Origin: an uncultured Pelagibacteraceae bacterium
GTDB taxonomy: Bacteria; Pseudomonadota; Alphaproteobacteria; Pelagibacterales; Pelagibacteraceae
Reading direction: 5' to 3'
NCBI GenBank assembly: GCA_902582165.1
Contig: CACHQZ010000001.1
Span: 208,659 to 272,658, forward strand
Length of the DNA stretch: 64,000 nucleotides
Under the pieces are notes generated by a model that saw only the letters and a program-made list of their open reading frames with translations, ran no database searches and was not told the DNA's origin. The translations under genes and the position numbers were made by a program. Within the stretch, counting starts at the first letter, position 1. The number at the start of each line of letters is the position of its first letter. Positions 18,934 to 26,021 of this stretch are shown in pieces.

Positions 18934-20043
18934 ATGAAAAATTATTTAGAATTTGAGAAAGAAATTAAAGCTTTAGAAAAAGAGGTTGATGAGTTAAAAA
19001 GTCCTTTTGGTTCAGAGGGAATATCTGAAGTAGATACAGATAAAATTAAAAATACTCAGAAAGAAATTAATCAAAAGCTAGAAGAAATTTACACTAGTTT
19101 AAATAGCTGGCAAAGAACGCAGGTTGCTAGACATGAAGATCGTCCAAGAGCAAATTTTTATATTAAAAAAATATTCTCACAATTCACACTCCTTTCAGGT
19201 GATAGATACTTTGGAGATGATAAATCTGTAATAGCAGGGTTCGGTTTAATAGATGATAAATCTGTTTTAATTATTGGCCAAGAAAAAGGTGAAGATTTAA
19301 ATAGTAGAATAGAAAGAAATTTTGGTATGATGAGGCCTGAAGGATATAGAAAATGTATCAGGTTGATGAAATTAGCAGATAGGTTTCAAATACCAGTCAT
19401 AACCTTTATTGATACCCCTGGAGCTTATCCAGGAATGGGAGCCGAACAAAGAGGACAAGCATCAGCAATAGCTAATTCTATCGAATGTTGTATGTCATTA
19501 ACCGTTCCGAATATTTCAATAATTATCGGAGAGGGTGGTTCTGGAGGAGCGATCGCACTTGCGTCTTCAAATAAAGTTATAATGTTAGAAAATTCGATTT
19601 ATTCAGTAATATCTCCCGAGGGATGTGCATCAATACTTTGGAGAGATCCAAGTAAATCATTGCAGGCCGCAGAGGCAATGAAACTTACAGCTAAAGATCT
19701 TTTAAATTTAAAAATAATTGATGAAGTTATACCTGAGCCACTTGGCGGAGCACATAGAGATCCTGAAACTATAGCCTCAGACATTAAACATTCAATTATT
19801 AAAAACTTAAAAAGCTTTGATAATTTTTCTAAAGATGAGATTTATGACCATAGAAAAACTAAATTCCTTGAAATTGGGAGAACCCAAGGCTTTAGTAAAG
19901 CTTCAAATTTAACGGAAGGCGGTGGTTTAAGTTATAAAGAATCTGGTATTAGAAATCTTAAATTTCATTTAGATAAAAATAAATATATCTATTTCGGCTT
20001 GGTAGCACTTTCAATTGTTGGCTTAATTGCTTTATTATCTTAG
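18934..20043 (+). CDS. accA: Acetyl-CoA carboxylase carboxyltransferase subunit alpha with C-terminal membrane tail
   Basis: Transfers carboxyl groups from biotin to acetyl-CoA to make malonyl-CoA, the first step of fatty acid synthesis. Residues 1-316 are a normal AccA: YLEFEKEIKALE at the start, TFIDTPGAYPGMGAEQRGQ near 157-175 and GEGGSGGAIALA near 199-210. Usual alphaproteobacterial AccA ends near KFLEIGR. Here about 53 residues follow, ending in a strongly hydrophobic helix at 351-369 (YFGLVALSIVGLIALL). That tail could anchor the enzyme in the inner membrane. The start is set by the family N-terminus. Confidence 0.94.
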   Translation: MKNYLEFEKEIKALEKEVDELKSPFGSEGISEVDTDKIKNTQKEINQKLEEIYTSLNSWQRTQVARHEDRPRANFYIKKIFSQFTLLSGDRYFGDDKSVIAGFGLIDDKSVLIIGQEKGEDLNSRIERNFGMMRPEGYRKCIRLMKLADRFQIPVITFIDTPGAYPGMGAEQRGQASAIANSIECCMSLTVPNISIIIGEGGSGGAIALASSNKVIMLENSIYSVISPEGCASILWRDPSKSLQAAEAMKLTAKDLLNLKIIDEVIPEPLGGAHRDPETIASDIKHSIIKNLKSFDNFSKDEIYDHRKTKFLEIGRTQGFSKASNLTEGGGLSYKESGIRNLKFHLDKNKYIYFGLVALSIVGLIALLS

Positions 20044-20176
20044 CATTGTTGCAAAAAAACAATTGCGTCAAATTTTATTATTCTTCTATTGACTTTTCCG
20101 AAGCAAATCTATTTAAGGTGTTTCTATACTAGCTTATGGTTAGTTTAAGTTAATAATAATAAGGAAAAAAGTAAAT

Positions 20177-20389
20177 ATGAGTACACTAAAAGGTAAAGTA
20201 AAGTGGTTCAATGGCACTAAAGGATATGGTTTCATTGAAAGAGAAGACAAAGAGAAAGACGTGTTCGTCCATTCTTCTGCTGTTAGAGAAGCTGGTTTAA
20301 AGTATTTAAACGAGGGTGATGAGTTAACGTTTGAAGTGGAGAGCACAGAAAAAGGTCCTTCAGCAGTAAAACTGCAGAAAACATCTTAA
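20177..20389 (+). CDS. cspA: Cold-shock protein, CspA family
   Basis: A 70-residue single-domain RNA/DNA-binding protein. RNP1 (KGYGFIER) and RNP2 (DVFVHSSA) are both present. Members act as RNA chaperones in cold or in normal growth. A purine-rich ribosome site (AAGGAAAAAAG) precedes the ATG. The leader is at most about 135 bases, and a possible -10 (TATACT, 20125-20130) lacks a good -35. The gene stands alone after accA on the same strand. Confidence 0.94.
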   Translation: MSTLKGKVKWFNGTKGYGFIEREDKEKDVFVHSSAVREAGLKYLNEGDELTFEVESTEKGPSAVKLQKTS

Positions 20390-20415
20390 TCTAAATTTCC
20401 AAAATCACTGATTAT

Positions 20416-20456
20416 CGGGACATAAATTTTAGTCTATTACTATTTTTATTGTCCCG
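20416..20456 (+). terminator. Stem-loop downstream of cspA
   Basis: CGGGACATAAA (20416-20426) pairs with TTTATTGTCCCG (20445-20456), giving about 11 pairs with one bulge. It starts 27 bases after the cspA stop. There is no T-run directly after the stem, so it may be a factor-assisted or processing terminator, or part of a small RNA, rather than a classical intrinsic terminator. Confidence 0.45.
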
Positions 20457-20630
20457 CTAATTTCACCTTGAAAAGGTCATAATTGTTTTCTAAAAATAAG
20501 CATGTTTATAAAAAAGAAAGTCATATCAACAATTACATCTCATTCAAACAGAATGCACGCTAGGCTTTTGCTTAGCACATAATCAAAAATATATAAATTT
20601 AATTAAAATTAAGATAAAAATAACAGGAAT
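20457..20630. other. Intergenic stretch between cspA and tRNA-His
   Basis: Together with the preceding stem-loop this makes a 241-base stretch without a clear gene. It holds a short hairpin ACCTT/AAGGT (about 20465-20476) and another, GCTAGGC-TTTT-GCTTAGC, at 20559-20576. A 26-codon open frame (20502-20582) overlaps the second hairpin but has no ribosome site or family resemblance that I can support. The rest is AT-rich leader for the tRNA. It could hold a small RNA. Confidence 0.35.
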
Positions 20631-20707
20631 GCAGCAGTAGCTCAGTTGGTTAGAGCACTAGTTTGTGGAACTAGGGGTCGGTGGTTCGAATCCACCCTGC
20701 TGTACCA
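20631..20707 (+). tRNA. tRNA-His (GTG anticodon)
   Basis: A complete cloverleaf: acceptor GCAGCAG/CTGCTGT, D-arm AGCTCAGTTGGTTAGAGC, anticodon stem CTAGT/ACTAG with loop TTGTGGA (anticodon GTG at 20665-20667), T-arm GGTGG-TTCGAAT-CCACC and an encoded CCA. The base before position 1 is T, not G, and the discriminator is A. This lacks the otherwise universal G-1:C73 pair and fits the atypical tRNA-His known in a large group of alphaproteobacteria. The gene ends five bases before hisS, which encodes its synthetase. Confidence 0.96.
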
Positions 20708-20711
20708 AAAA

Positions 20712-22046
20712 ATGACAAAAGAAAAAAAGAACAAACCTTCTAAAGAACTTCCATTAGGGTTTGTAGACAGACAAGAAAAAGAATTACTCGTACGTGATTT
20801 CATAATTTCTAATATTAAGGAAGTGATGATCAAATACGGTTTTCAATATCTCGAAACACCAAGTTTTGAGTATTCAGATAGTATTGGCAAATTTTTACCT
20901 GACAAAGAAAGACCTGATGAAGCTGTTTTTTCATTTAAGGATGAAAATAAATGGTTATCATTAAGATACGATCTTACAGCACCTCTAGCAAGATATGTTG
21001 CAAAAAATTATTTAGAAATTCCGAAACCATTTAAAAGATATCAACTAGGCACTGTTTGGAGAAATGAAAAACCTGGACCAGGCAGATTTAGAGAATTTTT
21101 ACAATTCGATGCTGATTTTGTTGGCACTAAAAGTTTACAAGCAGATGCCGAATTATGTGTAATGATTTCAGAAATTCTTGAAAAATGTGGACTTACTAAA
21201 TCAGAATATATTATTAAAATCTCATCAAGAAAAATTACTGAAAAATTATTTAAAAAAATAAATATTACAGATAATCAACAAAAGCTTACCACTCTGAGAG
21301 CTTTAGATAAAATTGATAGACTTGGCTGGAAAGGGGTAAAAGAATTATTAGGAGAAGGAAGAAAAGATAAATCAGGCGATTTCACAAAAGGTGCAAATTT
21401 AAAGCTTGAGGATATTAAAACAATAGAGGAAACACTTAATAAGAATTCACCTGAAACAGAAGATTTAGTTGAGATACTGAAAATTTTTAAGGATTATAAT
21501 TTTAATAATTTTGTATTCGATCCATCAGTTATCCGAGGATTAGAATATTACACAGGTGCAATTTTTGAAGTGAACTTAAAATTTGATGTAACAAATAATA
21601 AAGGGCAAGTGATCCAATTTGGATCTATAGGAGGGGGTGGAAGATACGATAATTTAGTAAATAATTTTGGTAATTATGATGCTCCTGCTACGGGGATATC
21701 AATTGGTTTAGATCGTTTAGTTTATGCTTTGATGCAAAAAAAAGAATTAAACGTAAAACAATCTAAACCAGTAGTAATTTGTGTTTTCGATAAAAAATCA
21801 ATGAAAGATTATATAAATGTTCAAACATCATTAAGAAATGCAGGTGTCAGCACCGAAATTTATCCTGGAGAAAGTAAACTAAAAAAACAAATGGAGTATG
21901 CAAACAAAATAAAATCCCCAGCTGTTATTTTATATGGCGAGAATGAAATTAAATTAGGGAAGCCAACTTTAAGAAACCTAAGTTCAGGTGAAGAAAAATC
22001 AATTGAAATAAAAGAATTAATTAATGAAATCAAAAAAATTATCTGA
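20712..22046 (+). CDS. hisS: Histidyl-tRNA synthetase
   Basis: Class II aminoacyl-tRNA synthetase, 444 residues. Motif 2 lies in YQLGTVWRNEKPGPGRFREFLQFDAD. The histidine-specific segment GLEYYTGAIFEV is present, and motif 3 is GISIGLDRLV. An anticodon-binding domain closes the protein. I chose the ATG at 20712, right after the tRNA-His gene; a longer frame into the tRNA is spurious. The enzyme must read a tRNA lacking G-1, so its motif 2 loop is of interest. It overlaps hisZ by 23 bases. Confidence 0.95.
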   Translation: MTKEKKNKPSKELPLGFVDRQEKELLVRDFIISNIKEVMIKYGFQYLETPSFEYSDSIGKFLPDKERPDEAVFSFKDENKWLSLRYDLTAPLARYVAKNYLEIPKPFKRYQLGTVWRNEKPGPGRFREFLQFDADFVGTKSLQADAELCVMISEILEKCGLTKSEYIIKISSRKITEKLFKKINITDNQQKLTTLRALDKIDRLGWKGVKELLGEGRKDKSGDFTKGANLKLEDIKTIEETLNKNSPETEDLVEILKIFKDYNFNNFVFDPSVIRGLEYYTGAIFEVNLKFDVTNNKGQVIQFGSIGGGGRYDNLVNNFGNYDAPATGISIGLDRLVYALMQKKELNVKQSKPVVICVFDKKSMKDYINVQTSLRNAGVSTEIYPGESKLKKQMEYANKIKSPAVILYGENEIKLGKPTLRNLSSGEEKSIEIKELINEIKKII

Positions 22047-23061
22047 GGCAATAATTAAAACCTTTAAGAGCAATGGTTTTGTTTTATCAGAACCTGATAT
22101 TCTTTTAGACTCAGATTATATCATTGAAAGGTCAGGTGAAAAATTTAGAAGTTCAATGCTAACTTTTCATAGAGAAGACGGAAAAACAATGTGCCTAAGA
22201 CCAGACTTAACAGTTGCATCATGTATAAGTTTTTTGCAAAAAAAATCTTCCTCTAAGATTTATTACTCTGGTCAAGCTTATCGAAGATCAGGAGTTAAAG
22301 GTGTAAACTTTATAAATGAGCAATTAGGTATTGAAATTCTAGGTTCAAAAAACCTTATTAAAGATGATTTTAAAGTAATAAGTACAATTTTAAGTTCTGC
22401 AAAAAAAATTAAAATCAAAAAAATTAAAATTAAAGTAGGTGACATAAGTTTATTTAAGAGCTTGATTAATGCTCTCGAGATGCCTGAAAGATGGAAGCTA
22501 AGATTAATAAGGCATTTTTGGAGACCAAATTATTTTGAAGAGCTTTTAAAGAGATTAGAAAAAAATACAGACATAGATGCAGTAACTTTTGATACAGATA
22601 AAAAAAGATTTTATGAAATGAAAAAATTTGATCAAGATAGAGTGATTGCTGGAAGATCAATCTCAGAAATTTTAAAAAGATTCGATAAAAAAATTAAAGA
22701 TCCAAGATCATTCGCAGAGGGAAAAAAAATTGTAAAAATTATTAAAAATTTTTTAAAAATTGATTGCAAATTGTCAGAACTAGATGATGAACTGTTCAAT
22801 TTTGCAAAAAAAAATAACCTTAAAACAAATATATTTAAAAATTTTAAATCTATTCAAAATTTAAAAAAACTAAATTACGATATAAATTTTGTTACAAATT
22901 TTGGCAGAGATGTTGAGTATTATACTGGAATTGTTTTTGAAGTATTTTCGGGCACAAAAGAAATTGCTTCAGGCGGTCGTTATGATGATTTATTAAAAAG
23001 TTTAGGAGCCAAAAAGAGTATTCCTGCCGTTGGTGCAGCAATAAACTTAAAAAATATATGA
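22024..23061 (+). CDS. hisZ: ATP phosphoribosyltransferase regulatory subunit HisZ
   Basis: A HisRS-like protein with no charging role that associates with short-form HisG to make the first enzyme of histidine synthesis allosterically controlled. The 345-residue protein keeps the class II core (MCLRPDLTVASC, SGQAYRRSG, DVEYYTGIVFEVF, GGRYDDLL). It lacks the C-terminal anticodon-binding domain. It overlaps hisS upstream and hisG downstream (four bases). HisZ is required with short HisG, and both occur here side by side. Confidence 0.92.
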   Translation: MKSKKLSEAIIKTFKSNGFVLSEPDILLDSDYIIERSGEKFRSSMLTFHREDGKTMCLRPDLTVASCISFLQKKSSSKIYYSGQAYRRSGVKGVNFINEQLGIEILGSKNLIKDDFKVISTILSSAKKIKIKKIKIKVGDISLFKSLINALEMPERWKLRLIRHFWRPNYFEELLKRLEKNTDIDAVTFDTDKKRFYEMKKFDQDRVIAGRSISEILKRFDKKIKDPRSFAEGKKIVKIIKNFLKIDCKLSELDDELFNFAKKNNLKTNIFKNFKSIQNLKKLNYDINFVTNFGRDVEYYTGIVFEVFSGTKEIASGGRYDDLLKSLGAKKSIPAVGAAINLKNI

Positions 23062-23738
23062 AAAATTTGATTACTATAGGTTTGCCAAGTAAAGGGCGAT
23101 TAAAAGAAAAATCAATATCATTTTTTAATGACAGAGGATTAAAAATTATACAAAATGAAAAAGAAAGAAATTATTTTGGAACTATAGAAAATAAACCTGA
23201 CGTTAAAATTATATTTTTACATGCTAAAGAAATTATTCAAAGATTAGCAGACGGAACACTAGATATCGGTGTATCTGGTCTGGATCTTTTGAAAGAGTCG
23301 AACATAAATTTACAAAATAAAATAAATATTCAAAAAAAACTTAATTATGGAAATGCGAAATTAGTGATTGCTGTGCCAGATGACTGGATAGATGTGCAGA
23401 CAATTGCTGATCTTGAAGAAATATCATTTGATATAAGATCAAAAAGAAATACTAGGTTGAGAGTAGCTACTAAATATCCAAATTTAACTAATGATTTTTT
23501 GATTTCAAAAGGAGTTACCCAATACAAATTAATATCTAGTCTTGGTGCTACAGAAACATATCCTTTTATAGGCTCATCAGAAATAATTACTGATATTACC
23601 TCTACGGGTAAAACTTTGGCTGATAACAATTTAAGAGTTCTTAAAGATGGTTTGATACTAAGCTCTAATGCATGTTTGTTTATTGCAAAAAAAAAGGCTG
23701 CAAAAGTGCAGCCTTTTTTGAAATCTCTGGGTAGGTGA
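23058..23738 (+). CDS. hisG: ATP phosphoribosyltransferase catalytic subunit, short form
   Basis: Catalyses the first step of histidine synthesis, joining ATP and PRPP. The 226-residue protein is the short HisG without the C-terminal regulatory domain and depends on HisZ. Motifs include GLPSKGRLKE at the start, DGTLDIGVSGLDLL and the PRPP-binding region EIITDITSTGKTL. Its last codons encode a lysine-rich end and overlap a strong intrinsic terminator, with the T-run ending 16 bases before the stop codon. That leaves open whether the annotated 3' end is ancestral. The restriction-modification island begins just downstream. Confidence 0.93.
   Translation: MKNLITIGLPSKGRLKEKSISFFNDRGLKIIQNEKERNYFGTIENKPDVKIIFLHAKEIIQRLADGTLDIGVSGLDLLKESNINLQNKINIQKKLNYGNAKLVIAVPDDWIDVQTIADLEEISFDIRSKRNTRLRVATKYPNLTNDFLISKGVTQYKLISSLGATETYPFIGSSEIITDITSTGKTLADNNLRVLKDGLILSSNACLFIAKKKAAKVQPFLKSLGR
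23691..23719 (+). terminator. Intrinsic terminator embedded in the end of hisG
   Basis: GGCTGC (23696-23701) and GCAGCC (23708-23713) form a 6-bp GC-rich stem with an AAAAGT loop, extended by an upstream A-run pairing with the six Ts at 23714-23719. This is a textbook terminator on the plus strand. Its T-run ends before the hisG stop at 23736-23738. Confidence 0.85.
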
Positions 23739-23795
23739 AGTTACATTCTCATACTGGTTGTCATTAAGTCTTATATTATCTAGTCTTTTTAATTT

Positions 23796-23814
23796 TTGTT
23801 CATCAAAGTTCATC
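23796..23814 (+). repeat. Left copy of the GTTCATC direct repeat flanking the R-M island
   Basis: TTGTTCATCAAAGTTCATC contains two GTTCATC units spaced 10 bases apart. The same sequence with one extra A occurs on the same strand at 27451-27470, beyond the other end of the three-gene island. It may mark the insertion borders or act as a regulator-binding array. Confidence 0.7.
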
Positions 23815-23843
23815 TAATTTACATCTCAATTCAAAAGGAATTC

Positions 23844-23877
23844 AAAAGGTAAATTTTAGTGATATATATTACCTTTT
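23844..23877 (+). promoter_or_regulatory. Operator-like inverted repeat over the methyltransferase promoter
   Basis: AAAAGGTAA (23844-23852) and TTACCTTTT (23869-23877) form a perfect 9-bp inverted repeat with a 16-base spacer containing TATATATT as a probable -10. The right arm ends on the base before the ATG at 23878. Transcription from this -10 would start at or next to the ATG, giving a nearly leaderless message. ATTCAAAAGG is also directly repeated at 23830-23849. Confidence 0.5.
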
Positions 23878-24894
23878 ATGAGATTCATTGGTTCTAAAAG
23901 ATTACTTCTTAAAAACATAGAGTATGTAATTAATCAAAATATTAAAGATAATGAAAACATTAATACATTTTGTGATATTTTTTCAGGGACCACAGTAGTT
24001 TCACAATACTTTAAAAATAAATATAAGATAATTTCAAATGATTTGTTATATTTTTCTTTCTGTCTTCAAAAATCTTATCTTGAAATAAATAAAAAACCCA
24101 AATTTAAGAATTTAAATTTAGATACTGAAATTGAAGAATATTTAAATCAATCTAATCAACTAAAGGAAGGTTTCATCTATAAAAATTATTCTCCTGGCGG
24201 CAAAGAAAAAAGGAAGTATTTATCTGAAGAAAATGCAAAAAAAATTGATAATTTAAGATCTAAATTTAATAAGTGGTTAAAAGAAGATAAAATTGATAAA
24301 AATGAATATTACTATCTTGTATCACTGGTTGTTGAGGCAACTCCTTTCGTTTCAAATATTGCTGGTACATACGGTGCATATTTAAAGAACTGGGATAAAA
24401 GAAGTTTTAAGAAACTTGAATTAAATCCTTTGAATATTGTTAATAATAATATGAACAACAAAAGTTATAATGAAGACTGTAATAATCTTATTAAGAGAAT
24501 TGAGGGAGATATCATCTATTTAGACCCTCCCTATAATAGTAGACAATATCTTCCAAATTATCATTTGTTAGAAACAATTGCAAAATATGATGATCCTAAA
24601 ATAAAGGGTAAAACAGGTATAAGAGAATATGAAAATCAAAAATCAAATTTTTGTAATAAATCCTATGCAGAAGATGCTTTGGAAAGTTTGATAAAAAATT
24701 CGAATTTTAGATATATTTTACTAAGTTATAATTCTGAAGGAATAATCAGTGAAAGAAAGTTAGAAAAATTACTTAAGTCGTACTCTAATAAACTTTTTAA
24801 AAAATATAGATTTGATTACAGAAGATACAAAAAGGATAAAAAAACAAAAAAAGATAAACTGTATGAATTAATTCATATAATAGATAAGGACTAA
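23878..24894 (+). CDS. DNA adenine N6-methyltransferase, D12 class (Type II)
   Basis: A 338-residue adenine methylase. The N-terminus MRFIGSKRLLL is the family start and motif I is DIFSGTT at residues 33-39. Motif IV, DPPY at 216-219, is followed by NSRQYLPNYHLLET, a pattern I associate with Type II methylases resembling NlaIII or FokI enzymes. The ATG is not preceded by a Shine-Dalgarno site. Its stop overlaps the next methyltransferase start (TAATG), so the two are coupled. With that second methylase and the convergent nuclease it probably forms a restriction-modification system. The target sequence is not predictable here. Confidence 0.9.
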   Translation: MRFIGSKRLLLKNIEYVINQNIKDNENINTFCDIFSGTTVVSQYFKNKYKIISNDLLYFSFCLQKSYLEINKKPKFKNLNLDTEIEEYLNQSNQLKEGFIYKNYSPGGKEKRKYLSEENAKKIDNLRSKFNKWLKEDKIDKNEYYYLVSLVVEATPFVSNIAGTYGAYLKNWDKRSFKKLELNPLNIVNNNMNNKSYNEDCNNLIKRIEGDIIYLDPPYNSRQYLPNYHLLETIAKYDDPKIKGKTGIREYENQKSNFCNKSYAEDALESLIKNSNFRYILLSYNSEGIISERKLEKLLKSYSNKLFKKYRFDYRRYKKDKKTKKDKLYELIHIIDKD

Positions 24895-26021
24895 TGGAAA
24901 TAATCGATAAAAATAAACTCAATAATTTATTAGATAAAAAATTATCTAAAAATGATATTGAAGAACTAAGCAAAGAAATAATAAAAAAAGTTAAAGAACT
25001 AAAAAAAAGAGAGAAAAATAAAAAAAGAAAAGAGCAATTAGATCTTCTTGAGAAAAAATTTGATTTAAAAATTCTAAATAAAGAACAAATTAGTAAAATA
25101 CCAAATTGGATAAAGAAAAACCTTAAAGATTGCAAAGTAATTGGAAGTTCAAAAAAAGTAATATTGACTAAAAATGGTCAAAAATTTCATCTCGATAACA
25201 AACTTAACGACCTAGCAGGAAATGAGTGGAGTTATTTTTTAAGATCTGTAATTAATACAAGATACTCCACTTCAGGCGAAGAGGGTTATGCACACCATGT
25301 AAGAAAAATTCACCCTTCTCCAAAACCACCTCAATTAATGAGAGACATAATTAAATTTTTTACTAAAGAGAATGAATATATTTTGGATTATTTTATGGGA
25401 GTAGGTGGCACTTTAATTGGAGCGTCTTTATCAAAAAGAAATGCACTAGGAATTGATTTAAGTTCAAAATATATAACCGCATACAAAAAAGCATGTAAAG
25501 AACTTAAACTTAAGGAACAATCGACAATCAAGGGAGATTGTTTAGATATACTTAAAGATAAAAACCTTATCGAAAAATATCTTAAAAATAAAAAATTTTC
25601 ACTTATAGCAATTGATCCTCCCTATGGAGATATGATGAGCAGAGAAAAAACAGGAGAAGCGATAAAGAAAAATCAATCAACCGATGCAACACCTTTTACA
25701 AAGAATAGAAGCGATCTAGGAAATATGGATTGGAAAAGTTTTAAAGAAAAATTTCTAGAGTCTATACATTTGTCTATACCTTTTTTAAAAGATAGAGGTC
25801 ATTATGTAGTCTTCATAAAAGACCTACAACCAAAAGAGGGTCAAACTAACTTATTACATTCTGATCTAATTGAGGAAATGAACAAAATCGAAGGTCTTAA
25901 CTATATTGGAATGAAAATTTGGGCAGATGAGTCTATAAATTTATACCCATACGGTTATCCTCATAGTTTTGTCTCCAACCAACTTCATCAATATATTATG
26001 TTTTTTAGAAAAAAAAATTAA
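24894..26021 (+). CDS. DNA methyltransferase, N6-adenine/N4-cytosine type
   Basis: A 375-residue second methylase. A lysine- and glutamate-rich, probably coiled-coil N-terminus (about 20-55) precedes the catalytic part. KPPQLMRDIIKFF leads to motif I, DYFMGVGG, at 165-172, then motif IV, DPPYGDMMSR, begins at 241. The motif order is I before IV. DPPY allows either adenine N6 or cytosine N4 methylation. Two methylases with one nuclease usually mean an asymmetric recognition site, with each enzyme protecting one strand. It overlaps the convergent nuclease gene by 17 bases. Confidence 0.88.
   Translation: MEIIDKNKLNNLLDKKLSKNDIEELSKEIIKKVKELKKREKNKKRKEQLDLLEKKFDLKILNKEQISKIPNWIKKNLKDCKVIGSSKKVILTKNGQKFHLDNKLNDLAGNEWSYFLRSVINTRYSTSGEEGYAHHVRKIHPSPKPPQLMRDIIKFFTKENEYILDYFMGVGGTLIGASLSKRNALGIDLSSKYITAYKKACKELKLKEQSTIKGDCLDILKDKNLIEKYLKNKKFSLIAIDPPYGDMMSREKTGEAIKKNQSTDATPFTKNRSDLGNMDWKSFKEKFLESIHLSIPFLKDRGHYVVFIKDLQPKEGQTNLLHSDLIEEMNKIEGLNYIGMKIWADESINLYPYGYPHSFVSNQLHQYIMFFRKKN

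Noticed and set aside
20502..20582. 26-codon ORF between cspA and tRNA-His, possible leader peptide
   Set aside because: It contains only two histidine codons, no ribosome site is seen and it overlaps a hairpin; chance is likely in AT-rich DNA.
20646..20711. Extended N-terminus of hisS reading through the tRNA
   Set aside because: This segment is the tRNA-His gene; the ATG at 20712 gives the family-typical N-terminus.
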